Source: Phycisphaerae bacterium
GTDB taxonomy: Bacteria > Planctomycetota > Phycisphaerae > UBA1845 > PWPN01
Length of the DNA stretch: 60,349 bases
Direction: 5' to 3'
Assembly: GCA_035384605.1 (NCBI GenBank)
Contig: DAOOIV010000014.1
Coordinates: forward strand, 14,541-74,889
The position numbers were made by a program, and so were the translations under genes. How positions within the stretch are numbered: the first letter of the stretch is position 1; the number at the start of each line of letters is the position of its first letter. Positions 25,431 to 33,469 of the stretch are shown piece by piece. The notes under the pieces are model-generated. The model saw only the letters and a list, made by a program, of their open reading frames with translations, ran no database searches and was not told the origin of the DNA.

Positions 25431-26129
25431 TTATCTTCCCCTTCGGAACCACGACTTCTTGGAAGAGTCCGCTTTCGCGTTGGTCCGAGATGCCTGGTAC
25501 TGTTCCAGGAGTTCGCGGACGCTCTTGTTATCTCCTCTCATGCGCCGCATCACCCTGATGGCCTTGGCGGTCTCGGGATCGAGGGACGCCAGCAGCATTT
25601 CATCTTCGTCCGCCTGTTGTGGCGATTCGGTCTCTGTCGGAGCGTTCGCAGAGGGGTTGGCCGGGTCAACGTACACGCGTATGTGCTTGCTGACCGCATC
25701 GCTGCTCCAGTCGACCGGCGGATGGGGCGGCTGATTCGCCGGCAAGGCGGTCTCCGGCACCTCCGACGCCGGTGCCGAAGTCTTTGCCTGGTCCGCGGTC
25801 GTGACTTGAGTCCGCGCCCGGGCCTCCGATTGCTGTTCCTCCACGGGTCCGGCCGTTGCCCCTGACTGGGGCTGGTTCTCTGGTTGGCTGTGCGAGGCCG
25901 CTCGGGATTCCAGGTCCGCTTGGAGCCGGGCGCATTCTTCGGCCTTGGTCTGCAGCTCTCGGCGGACCTCGGCCTGTATCTCAGCTTGCTCCAGAATCCA
26001 GGCCCGCAACTCGCCAAGCACGGCTTTCCAAGAGGCAAGTCCGGCGTCGAGGTCGGCGAATGCCTTGCGCAGGGCCTCATCGGGAGGAGGCACTCGAACT
26101 TCCTGGATGTCCTTCACCCTGCTGTCCAT
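25431..26129 (-). CDS. Coiled-coil/linker protein, first gene of the GTPase cassette
   Basis: This is a 232-residue protein with a helical N-terminal third (about 14-75, LRKAFADLDAGLASWKAVL then EIQAEVRRELQTKAEECARL). A low-complexity Gln/Pro/Ala/Glu linker (about 75-150) follows. The C-terminal segment reads WSSDAVSKHIRVYVDP, EDEMLLASLDPETAKAIRVM and a basic end (SSKKSWFRRGR). ATG 26129 is preferred because the composition upstream looks non-coding, although the frame stays open to 26312 and the ribosome site is weak (GGGG). I do not recognise a family. As the first gene of the unit it may set the localisation or oligomeric state of the complex. The basic tail could touch membrane or nucleic acid; this is speculation. 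Confidence 0.65.
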   Translation of the reverse strand: MDSRVKDIQEVRVPPPDEALRKAFADLDAGLASWKAVLGELRAWILEQAEIQAEVRRELQTKAEECARLQADLESRAASHSQPENQPQSGATAGPVEEQQSEARARTQVTTADQAKTSAPASEVPETALPANQPPHPPVDWSSDAVSKHIRVYVDPANPSANAPTETESPQQADEDEMLLASLDPETAKAIRVMRRMRGDNKSVRELLEQYQASRTNAKADSSKKSWFRRGR

Positions 26130-26785
26130 CGGTCCCCAATCCCACTTGAGCGAAGCTCCCTGCACGCGAAACCGACGTTCAGAGTGCCTCGTTCGCCAGG
26201 CAGTTAAACTGGTGACTCTAGGAAATATACGAAACGTTCTTGCTCGGCGGGACCTAATTTGGGTTATTTGTTTTCCGGTTGCCTGAGGGCACGAAAACCG
26301 TGTGCGGGGCAAGGGTGCTCGGTCGGCAGTTATCGGGACAAAGAAACGGAATACTTTCGGACCCTTTCACCACCGCCGGATGATCGGGCGTCCAGCCCGT
26401 AGTCCCGAGGAGGCAGCGTCTGGAACCTTACGGCCGAGCATCTGTGCGGCTTGCGCGCATGTTTCCGGATCACAGGGCACTCAGGTTGCGGCCTGCAAAA
26501 AGGCGGTCCCCCTTGGCTTCCTCTGAGGTTCTTTGGCGTTGCGCGGCTGGGTGATTGGTTGAGCCTGTTCTAACGACTGATAACGTTTCAACGTCTCGGA
26601 ATGCCGCACTATCCATATTATCTTCCTTCGCCGCTTTCCTGAGCGGCACTTATATCGTAAATCTGTCTTGCGTTGTGCTGGGGACGAGAGACCCCCCATG
26701 TGAGGTCTCGCACGCATCGTGCTGCGATGGATGCCTAAAGGATCAGCCAAGCCGGCCCGGTGTAAGCTGAAAGGTTGGGACTGAG
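26130..26785. other. Divergent control region of the GTPase cassette
   Basis: These 656 bases lie between the cassette and a divergent small gene. They contain AT-rich stretches unusual for this genome (about 26205-26280 and 26565-26665). TATATT on the minus strand (26229-26224) is a possible -10 with no good -35. GAGACC-10 bases-GGTCTC (26688-26709) can form a short hairpin before the 26786 gene. I see no gene here. Confidence 0.45.
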
Positions 26786-27223
26786 ATGACGGAATGGGAA
26801 AAGGAATTTGCGAAGAAGATGGAGTTGCTCCACGAACAATCAACCACGTGTCTGGAGCAATTTCTGCAAGAAGATCTGCAAGCTGCCTTCGACTCCATCA
26901 GTGCCTTCCTGGCGCAGTGGAAGTTCCACACGTCCACTCCCCAGACTCAAGCGGGTAGGCGGTCATTCAAGTTCGGCTTGACCGAGGACGCTTATGTCAT
27001 CGTCACATTCCGCCTGGAGGGCGTCGATGTGCTGGAGTGCGAGACCGAGTACGGTCTGCCTGCCGTAGGCAGAGTTACCGGAACGCGGAGTACCTCGAGC
27101 CTGCGAAAGGCCGATCAACCGTGGGCCGAAAGCTGTTTCCAGAAGGCTCTTGACGGACTGCTTGTCAAACTGGGCGAGCTGGACGCCAGGAAAAAGGGTC
27201 GAGAGCCTGTTCTGGTCGCATAG
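26786..27223 (+). CDS. Small protein of unknown function divergent from the GTPase cassette
   Basis: This is a 145-residue soluble protein. ATG 26786 follows an AAAGG-containing leader. The first 45 residues form an amphipathic helix (EWEKEFAKKMELLHEQSTTC). The middle is beta-rich (GRRSFKFGLTEDAYVIVTFR, LEGVDVLECETEYGLPAVGR), and the end is again helical with charged residues (FQKALDGLLVKLGELDARKK). The codon usage and clear secondary-structure pattern support a real gene. I do not recognise the family. Its position head-to-head with the cassette, sharing the AT-rich region, makes a regulator, immunity factor or co-effector possible, but no DNA-binding motif is visible. Confidence 0.6.
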   Translation: MTEWEKEFAKKMELLHEQSTTCLEQFLQEDLQAAFDSISAFLAQWKFHTSTPQTQAGRRSFKFGLTEDAYVIVTFRLEGVDVLECETEYGLPAVGRVTGTRSTSSLRKADQPWAESCFQKALDGLLVKLGELDARKKGREPVLVA

Positions 27224-27303
27224 TCCGTGCTGGTTTCTTACAGGACTCTCATCCGCCGGCAAGGCTCTTCGGTTTGCCGGCCGCGAATGACGCCGGCTGG
27301 TTG

Positions 27304-27328
27304 ACAGGGAGTCAGCGATGCTCCCTGT
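27304..27328 (+). terminator. Hairpin downstream of the 26786-27223 gene
   Basis: ACAGGGAG and CTCCCTGT form a perfect 8-base stem with a 9-base loop, 80 bases after the stop codon. There is no T-run after it, so it is a weak candidate terminator or an RNA-stabilising hairpin. Confidence 0.3.
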
Positions 27329-27941
27329 GTTCCCCGCAGGGCTATTCGGGTTTCTTCTGCATACGCGGTCGTTTGACCCACGTGCGACCCCTGTTTGGGG
27401 CTCAAAACTGCTTCTGACGGCTACCCGAACGCGTGCAATTTCCACTCGGGCTTCCAAAAAGCCGCTTCCGCATACCTCCGGTGATTTCTCGCGAGTGCCA
27501 CGCCCGCAGGGCGCCAATAGGGACCGCTAACGAGGTCCTTCGTGTCGCGTATCCGAGCGGGCGGTCGTCAACCCCGTTCCTTGGCTAACAAGGACTTGAT
27601 GGGGCGGCTCGCACGTTCTGTCAGATAATCTAGAATTTTACCGTTTCGCGGGAATGACCTTGCCTTTGAAGGATTGGCCAGATACGATAGCGGTAGAACC
27701 TCAGCGTACACCTCAATCTTTGGGAGAGAGAGGTCAACGCCGAGACATTTGAACGTGGACCGAGCAGGCCGGCTTGTGCAGCGGACCGTGTCTATGGAAC
27801 GCGCAGGGCTTCTAAAGTTCGGCGGTTTCTGCGTTCAGCCCGCTCCGTCCGGGGGGTCCGAATCGCCGCGAAGGGGGCAGATGGTTCCCGTTTCGTCGGT
27901 CGAATCAGGGGGGTGGAATTCCCATCGTACCGGAGGAGTCA

Positions 27942-27977
27942 ATGCGAGAAGATAACCGCGGTGGCAGGGTCCTCTAA
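27942..27977 (+). CDS. Possible leader peptide (11 residues)
   Basis: GGAGGAG (27932-27938) precedes ATG 27942 at close spacing, followed by MREDNRGGRVL and TAA. The frame ends 114 bases before the collagen-like gene. A strong ribosome site on such a short frame could mean a leader peptide or an accident. There is no homology evidence. Confidence 0.2.
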   Translation: MREDNRGGRVL

Positions 27978-28091
27978 GAAGCGGCATGCTGACGCGGATA
28001 CCTTGTGTGACCGGTTCAGAAGAGACGGCGAGGGGCCAAGAAGGCAGTGGCGCGCAATCGGCTTCGCGTCACAACAAGAGGTGCAGTTCTT

Positions 28092-29231
28092 ATGAGAATA
28101 CGCATGTCACGTGTCAGGACCAGGGTCGTAAGCGCAGCGATGGCGGCAATGCTTGCCGTGTCGCCGATCGCGGTGATCTCGATGTCAATGGTTGCCGGTT
28201 GCGGCGGCGGAGGTTGCTGCCTCCCGACGATTCCATGCAAATGCGCTTTCCAGTTCGCGTCGGGCTTGCTCGCGATCTGGTTGCTCCGGAATAACGGACT
28301 CGGAGCGGACGGCATCTCTTGCTGGGATCTCAACGCCAACGGCACCTGTGATACCGCGACCGAGGACGTCAACGCCGACGGCGTCTGCAACGCCCTCGAT
28401 TGCCAGGGTCTTGCGGGCGAGCCGGGGCAATCCATTCCCGGAATTGACGGTCTCAACTGCTGGGACCTGAACGCCAACGGCGTGGCCGATCCGGATGAAG
28501 ACATCAACGGCGACGGCGCGTGGGATGCGTACGATTGCCGCGGGACCGCAGGGCCTCCAGGCAGCGACGGCAAGGACGGCAAGAACGGCAGCAACGGTCC
28601 GCCGGGGCCTCAAGGACCGACGCGGTTCGATCTCTTCATCGAGGATTTCTTCACCTACGGCCGGATCACGGACGACGTCCGCGGCCAGGGAGAAGTAATC
28701 AACATACAGGAACCGATTCTCAGCGCCGAGTACAGCTCGTTCGGCCCGATCGGTTTCCGCGTGTCCGTTCCGGAGATCTACACCGAGGGTAACCCGGTGA
28801 CGTTGCGGCTGTTCTTCTGGCGCGAAGCCTGGTCTTCCGTTGGTTGCACCACCTTGCGGTTCGACGTTTTCCGATTGATACCGGGCGGGGGAATCGAGCG
28901 ATATGGAGCCAATCCGGTCTGGCTGCGGCTGGAGCCCGGCAGCATGACCAATCCGGGCATGCTGGTGGTCGATCTGCCATTGAATACGGCACCGGACGGC
29001 CTCGGTTTCCCGAACGACCTCTACGCACCCCAGATGCTGGCGTTTGAGATCAGCGTCTTCGGAGTTGGCGACACGGTCTACCCGCCGGATCTTGACGGGG
29101 AATACACAGTCCTGGGGGCGGAGATCTTCGAGTCGCTTAGTGCCGCGGATACCGGCCTTTCGGGCGTCACCGTCTTCACCAGCAGTGCCGGCGTAGGAAG
29201 CTTCTGCGGAGCCGGCGGTGGAGACCTCTAG
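28092..29231 (+). CDS. Collagen-like, Cys-rich probable lipoprotein (paralogue 1)
   Basis: This 379-residue exported protein starts at ATG 28092, with GAGG about 10 bases upstream. The N terminus has a long hydrophobic signal ending in a lipobox-like MVAGC (Cys37), then a Gly/Cys patch. A second hydrophobic stretch (FQFASGLLAIWLL, about 53-66) follows. Two repeats of CWDLNANG plus Asp-rich EF-hand-like loops (DVNADGVCNALDC, DINGDGAWDAYDC) come next, then a short collagen-like Gly-X-Y run (about 151-177, GPPGSDGKDGKNGSNGPPGP). A C-terminal globular domain (about 178-379) begins FDLFIEDFFTYG and includes GQGEVINIQEPIL. It is paralogous to the next gene along its whole length. A surface or stalk protein is likely; the exact role is unknown. 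Confidence 0.8.
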   Translation: MRIRMSRVRTRVVSAAMAAMLAVSPIAVISMSMVAGCGGGGCCLPTIPCKCAFQFASGLLAIWLLRNNGLGADGISCWDLNANGTCDTATEDVNADGVCNALDCQGLAGEPGQSIPGIDGLNCWDLNANGVADPDEDINGDGAWDAYDCRGTAGPPGSDGKDGKNGSNGPPGPQGPTRFDLFIEDFFTYGRITDDVRGQGEVINIQEPILSAEYSSFGPIGFRVSVPEIYTEGNPVTLRLFFWREAWSSVGCTTLRFDVFRLIPGGGIERYGANPVWLRLEPGSMTNPGMLVVDLPLNTAPDGLGFPNDLYAPQMLAFEISVFGVGDTVYPPDLDGEYTVLGAEIFESLSAADTGLSGVTVFTSSAGVGSFCGAGGGDL

Positions 29232-29291
29232 GATCAAGGACTACAGGGGAACGGCGGCGTGTGACATGTTGACCCAGAGAGGGTTGAATTC

Positions 29292-30527
29292 ATGAAAATG
29301 ATGCCGCGAATCAAGGGGAAGGTTGCCGGCCTGACCATGGCCGCACTGCTGGCGGCTTCACCATTGACACTGATCTCGATGTCCATGGTCACAGGCTGCG
29401 GAGGCGGAGGCTGCCTGCCGCCCATACCCTGCAAGTGTGCCTTTCAGTTTGCCGCCGGCATGCTGGCGATCTGGTTGCTGAGGGGTGGTCCGGACGGCGT
29501 CGGAGCAGCGGGCCTTCATTGCTGGGACCTTAATGCTGACGGAACGTGCGATCCGGCGACCGAGGACGCAAACACGGATGGCGTATGCGACGTCAACGAT
29601 TGTCGAGGGCCGGACGGACCCGACGGCCAGCCGATTCCCGGTGTGGATGGTTTGCAGTGCTGGGATCTGAACGGCAACGGAATCGGTGAGGCAGAAGAGG
29701 ACGCCAACGGCGACGGTCTGTTCAATGCACTGGACTGTCGCGGGCCGGCCGGACCTCCGGGCAACGACGGTGCCGACGGGACGAACGGTCAGCCTGGTCC
29801 TCCGGGGCCCCCAGGTCCCGATCTGTTCGACTGGTTCATCGAAGACTTCTTCACCTATGGCGAAATCAGCAACAGCGTCACCGGCCAAGGGGAGGTGATC
29901 AATATCCAGGAGCCCATTCTGGAGTGGGATGACCAAATCGGTGTCAATCCCATTGCCTTCCGCACGGCGATACCGGAAATCTATCATGACGGTAACCCGG
30001 TGACGTTGCGAGTATTCCTCTGGCGTGAGGCGACGGAAGGCCGGTGCACCGTGTTGCGGCTGGACATCTTCCGCGCGCTGCCGGGCCTGGGAATTGAGCG
30101 CTACGGGGTGCCGCTCTGGTTGCGGCTCAATGCCGCCGGGCTGACGAATCCCGATATGCTGGTTTTCGACCTGCCGCTCAATGTCCCGGGGCCCAAGGGC
30201 GTCGGCTTTGCGAATGACCTCTTTGCCGCACAAATGCTGGCCTTTGAACTCCGGGTGTTCGGGTACGGCGAAGGTGCTGCCTTGGATGCCCGGTACACGG
30301 TTCTGGGTGCGGAACTCTTCGAGTCCGCCAGCCCTGCGGACGTCATGCTGAAGAGGGTGACCCTGTTCACCAGCGAGCCGGATATCGATAAGGTCTGTAA
30401 CGTCTGTGACCCCAATTCGCCATGGCCTGGGCAGTGCGATGACGGCAATCCGGAGACGCTCGACATCTGCCAACCGCTGCAGGAGGGCGGCTGGGGCGAG
30501 TGTTATAATATCGTCGTCGGCCCGTAA
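29292..30527 (+). CDS. Collagen-like, Cys-rich probable lipoprotein (paralogue 2)
   Basis: This is a 411-residue paralogue of the gene 60 bases upstream. ATG 29292 is preceded by GAGAGGG with 8-base spacing. The order of parts is the same: signal with lipobox-like VTGC, a Gly/Cys patch, a hydrophobic stretch (FAAGMLAIWLL), two CWDLN-plus-Asp-loop units, a Gly-X-Y run (GPPGPPGPD) and the FIEDFFTYG globular domain with the shared GQGEVINIQEPIL. It differs by an added Cys-rich end (KVCNVCDPNSPWPGQCDDGN). Tandem duplication is clear at protein level. The globular domain may be a trimerisation or binding head on a short collagenous stalk; that is inference. Confidence 0.8.
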   Translation: MKMMPRIKGKVAGLTMAALLAASPLTLISMSMVTGCGGGGCLPPIPCKCAFQFAAGMLAIWLLRGGPDGVGAAGLHCWDLNADGTCDPATEDANTDGVCDVNDCRGPDGPDGQPIPGVDGLQCWDLNGNGIGEAEEDANGDGLFNALDCRGPAGPPGNDGADGTNGQPGPPGPPGPDLFDWFIEDFFTYGEISNSVTGQGEVINIQEPILEWDDQIGVNPIAFRTAIPEIYHDGNPVTLRVFLWREATEGRCTVLRLDIFRALPGLGIERYGVPLWLRLNAAGLTNPDMLVFDLPLNVPGPKGVGFANDLFAAQMLAFELRVFGYGEGAALDARYTVLGAELFESASPADVMLKRVTLFTSEPDIDKVCNVCDPNSPWPGQCDDGNPETLDICQPLQEGGWGECYNIVVGP

Positions 30528-30632
30528 GCGGGTGTACGGACCGAAATGTTGAAAGAGAGTGATGCGCAGTCTGAGGCACTGGAACGAATCCGGGTCTCAG
30601 CGGTATCCAAGAGAAAGTGGAAGGAGAGAGAG

Positions 30633-31466
30633 ATGAGGAGGATCGTATTACTGACAGCATGCGTGTGCCTGGCTGGGGCAGTGTCTTCGGCCCACGCACT
30701 CATGCTCTACGGCGTGTCGTACGACGAGCAGATATGGAAGATCGACCGTGCAACGGGCGCGATCGAGCTGTACAAGAACACCCCCGGGCTCAGGTGGTTC
30801 GGGGCGACCGACGGTCCGAGCGATGAGTCGTTTTTTGCGACAGGCGACGGCGGCTCGTTGTTCAAGATCGACATTGCGGCCGACACGGTCACCGCGATCG
30901 GAACTTACGGCGGGTCCGTCCGGTTGAGGAGTCTGGCCTATGCGGATCCTGTGTCGCCTGCCACCGAGGGCATCTTGTATGGCTCCGATTATCAGAACCT
31001 TTACACCATCGATCTTGTCACCGGCGTCGCCACCCTCATCGGACCCATCAAGCCGGTCGGCGAGCTCTTCGTCGGAGTCTGGTCGATGGACTATGATCCG
31101 GTGGCCCAGGCACTCTTCATCACCAACCTGGTGAACAATCCCATCACGCATGCAATCACGACGAAGCTGTATACGGTGAATCCGGCCAATGCCGAAGCAA
31201 CGCTTGTCGGAGAGATCGCCGGCGCACTTCCGATTGCTGACATCTGGTATGACCGCGACTCGGGCAAGATGTTTGGTGTCACTCAGGTGAACGGGCAATT
31301 GTATGAGATCGACACGGCCACGGCCGGGGCGACGCCCATCGGCACCGCCCCTGGCGAGAACATCCTTGGCCTTGCCGGTGCGATGATCCCCGAGCCGGGC
31401 ATGCTCATGCTGCTGGGACTCAGCGTGCTGGGCGTTCTTCGGGCCGGCCGGCGAAGCGTGCGGTGA
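30633..31466 (+). CDS. PEP-CTERM exported protein with a propeller-like body
   Basis: This 277-residue protein starts at ATG 30633 (AAGGAG, 6-base spacing). It has a signal peptide (MRRIVLLTACVCLAGAVSSAHA). The body is built from repeats such as LYGVSYDEQIWKIDRATGAI, LYTIDLVTGVATLIG and LYTVNPANAEATLVG, which look like blades of a beta-propeller. The C terminus is a classic PEP-CTERM sorting signal: PEPG (in IPEPGMLML), a hydrophobic stretch, then a basic end (RAGRRSVR). Such proteins are processed by an exosortase, which is not in this window. It should end up at the surface or in extracellular polymer. A terminator-like hairpin lies downstream. Confidence 0.85.
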   Translation: MRRIVLLTACVCLAGAVSSAHALMLYGVSYDEQIWKIDRATGAIELYKNTPGLRWFGATDGPSDESFFATGDGGSLFKIDIAADTVTAIGTYGGSVRLRSLAYADPVSPATEGILYGSDYQNLYTIDLVTGVATLIGPIKPVGELFVGVWSMDYDPVAQALFITNLVNNPITHAITTKLYTVNPANAEATLVGEIAGALPIADIWYDRDSGKMFGVTQVNGQLYEIDTATAGATPIGTAPGENILGLAGAMIPEPGMLMLLGLSVLGVLRAGRRSVR

Positions 31467-31583
31467 GTGAGTTGGACTGACGATCCCGGTTGCTCATCCC
31501 GAGCCGAAAGGGCATCGCAGAGAAATACCCGCGGCGAAACCTGCGGGTGCGACGTCATCATCAATCAGTAGGTGTACGCCCAG

Positions 31584-31628
31584 GCCAGTCGGTCCTTGCC
31601 AGGGAGCATCGACCGGCTGGCTCTTTTT
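31584..31628 (+). terminator. Rho-independent terminator-like hairpin
   Basis: GCCAGTCGG (31584-31592) pairs with CCGGCTGGC (31613-31621) in a 9-base stem with one G-T wobble, followed by TCTTTTT. The loop is 20 bases. It lies about 118 bases after the PEP-CTERM gene and would end that transcript. Confidence 0.5.
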
Positions 31629-31891
31629 GTGCGGGTACCAGACGCCCGAACTCTTTTTGAGCCCGGCAAGCCGTGTGCCCCGTTCAGCGGACGCAGCGAG
31701 GCAAGACCAGGTATTCTGACACCGTAGGTTTGCCCGAAAGTCTGCCCCGCCATGGTTGCCACAGCGACCAGGGCCGGCTGCTCTTTGGCGTTCAGGCTTC
31801 CTCCTTCGTCATGTTCCGGCCATTGAGCCTCATTTGTCTGGGATTTCGTCCTTGGCCCTTTGATTCGTCCCGCCGGCCCCATCCCGGGGTT

Positions 31892-31918
31892 TTGAATCAG
31901 CCGCCGCGACCGTATACT
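31892..31918 (+). promoter_or_regulatory. Possible sigma-70-type promoter for the 31969 gene
   Basis: TTGAAT (31892-31897) and TATACT (31913-31918) are separated by 15 bases, shorter than ideal, about 50 bases before the start codon. The -10 match is good; the pairing is tentative. Confidence 0.35.
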
Positions 31919-31968
31919 GCTCTCGACGTGTGTATCCGTGAAGATGGTCTCTGGAGAAGGTGAGGCGG

Positions 31969-33456
31969 ATGGCTGAATGGCGGGTCTACCCCAAGCTGGC
32001 CCAGTTGAAGGATGCCCAAGAGCTTATTGCTCGCTGGGCGGAACTGGGATACGACATTCCGTGTGACGGGCGGATTCTGACGGCGGCCGAAGGCTCGCCG
32101 CTCGCCGAGCCGATGACCGTGTTCGGCCGCCGCATCGGCAACCGCTGGTGCATCCAGCCCATGGAAGGCTGGGACGGGACGCTCGATGGAAGACCGTCGG
32201 AATGGACGCGGCGGAGATGGGAACGGTTCGGGAAGAGCGGTGCAAAGCTGATCTGGGGTGGAGAAGCGGTCGCGGTTCGCCACGATGGACGCGCTAATCC
32301 GAACCAGCTATGGATCAACTCAAACACCCAGGGCGATATCGCGGCTTTGCGCGAAGTCCTCGTCGGTGCTCACCGCGAGGTCACAGGCGGCAGCGAGGAC
32401 CTGCTGATCGGTCTTCAGTTGACCCATTCAGGCCGTTTCTGCAAGCCCAACGACAACACGCGGATGGAGCCCCGGATCGCCTACCATCATCCGATCCTCG
32501 ATGCGCGTTTCGGCATCAAGCCGGATGATGACTCGATCGTGTTTTCCGATGACGACCTTTGGCGGCTGATGGATGACTTTGTCGCGGCCTCGAGACTCGC
32601 GGCCGGGGCGGGTTTCGATTTCGTCGACCTCAAGTGCTGCCACGGATACCTCGGCCACGAACTGTTGGGTGGCCATACGCGGCCGGGAGCCTTCGGCGGT
32701 TCCTTCGAGAATCGGACGCGATTCATCCGCGAGCTGATCGGCCGCGTCCGGGCTGAAGTCCCCGGCCTTCACATCGGCGTCAGGCTGAGCGCTTTTGACC
32801 TCGTCCCCTTTGTCGACGATCCGGCGACTCGATCCGGCAGCCGCAAAGGTGTCGGAATCCCCGCAAGATTCGACCATTGTCTGCCGTATCGGTACGGCTT
32901 CGGGATCAACCCCGACAACCCGCTCGAATACGACCTCAGTGAGCCGATCCGTTTTCTCGAGATGCTGGCCGGCCTGGATGTCACTCTGGTCAACATCACC
33001 TGCGGCAGTCCGTATTACAACCCGCATATCCAGCGCCCCGCTTATTTCCCGCCGTCGGACGGCTATCAGCCGCCGGAGGACCCGCTGGTGGGCGTCGCCC
33101 GCCACATCGATGTCGTTCGTCAGTTCAAGCAGCGGTTTCCTGAGATGATCCTTGTGGGGTCGGGCTACACGTACCTTCAGGAGTTTCTGCCGCTGGTCGG
33201 CCAGGCCGTCGTGCGCAAGCGATGGGTCGATTTCGTCGGCATCGGCCGCATGGTCTTGAGTTACCCCGAGATGCCGATCCACTCGCTTCGCAAAGGCGAA
33301 CTCGACACGCGACGGATCTGCCGGACCTTCAGCGACTGTACCACCGGGCCGCGAAAGGGCCTGATCAGCGGCTGCTACCCGCTTGACGAGGCGTATCGTC
33401 ACTCGCAAGCGGGTCAGAAGCTCAAGGAACTCAAGAAGGCCGAAGAGGGGGGCTGA
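31969..33456 (+). CDS. NADH:flavin oxidoreductase, Old Yellow Enzyme-type
   Basis: This 495-residue FMN-dependent TIM-barrel enzyme belongs to the Old Yellow Enzyme/NADH:flavin oxidoreductase family. ATG 31969 follows GGAGAAGG with 8-base spacing (GTG 31960 is also open). Seen: GNRWCIQPMEGWDG near the N terminus (FMN loop), AKLIWGGEAVAV, LIGLQLTHSGRF (substrate/FMN strand), DFVDLKCCHGYLGHELLGG, then NRTRFIRELIGRVR and the C-terminal FMN phosphate region VGSGYTYLQ..VDFVGIGRMVLSYPE. It probably reduces an enoate or similar electrophile, or acts in a degradation pathway; the substrate cannot be told. There is no 4Fe-4S plus FAD extension, so it is the short form. It is the first gene of a four-gene same-strand run. 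Confidence 0.85.
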   Translation: MAEWRVYPKLAQLKDAQELIARWAELGYDIPCDGRILTAAEGSPLAEPMTVFGRRIGNRWCIQPMEGWDGTLDGRPSEWTRRRWERFGKSGAKLIWGGEAVAVRHDGRANPNQLWINSNTQGDIAALREVLVGAHREVTGGSEDLLIGLQLTHSGRFCKPNDNTRMEPRIAYHHPILDARFGIKPDDDSIVFSDDDLWRLMDDFVAASRLAAGAGFDFVDLKCCHGYLGHELLGGHTRPGAFGGSFENRTRFIRELIGRVRAEVPGLHIGVRLSAFDLVPFVDDPATRSGSRKGVGIPARFDHCLPYRYGFGINPDNPLEYDLSEPIRFLEMLAGLDVTLVNITCGSPYYNPHIQRPAYFPPSDGYQPPEDPLVGVARHIDVVRQFKQRFPEMILVGSGYTYLQEFLPLVGQAVVRKRWVDFVGIGRMVLSYPEMPIHSLRKGELDTRRICRTFSDCTTGPRKGLISGCYPLDEAYRHSQAGQKLKELKKAEEGG

Positions 33457-33469
33457 CGCGAGACGGAGC

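Larger units (their letters stand above)
27224..28091. other. Long intergenic region before the collagen-like genes
   Basis: These 868 bases hold no convincing gene. They include an 8-base hairpin at 27304-27328, an AT-rich patch with GATAAT and TAGAAT (27624-27636) that might belong to a promoter, and a tiny frame with a strong ribosome site at 27942-27977. Confidence 0.5.
31467..31968. other. Intergenic region between PEP-CTERM gene and oxidoreductase operon
   Basis: These 502 bases hold no convincing gene. They contain a small hairpin (ACCCGC..GCGGGT, 31527-31548), the terminator-like hairpin at 31584-31628, and a possible promoter just before the next gene. Confidence 0.5.

Noticed and set aside
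26130..26312. An N-terminal extension of the first cassette gene up to 26312
   Set aside because: The added residues are Arg-rich and AT-rich DNA runs through them. There is no ribosome site at the upstream start, and the helical protein begins near ATG 26129.
31565..31882. A 105-codon minus-strand frame between the PEP-CTERM and oxidoreductase genes
   Set aside because: It crosses the terminator-like hairpin, has low-complexity charged sequence and lacks a ribosome site.
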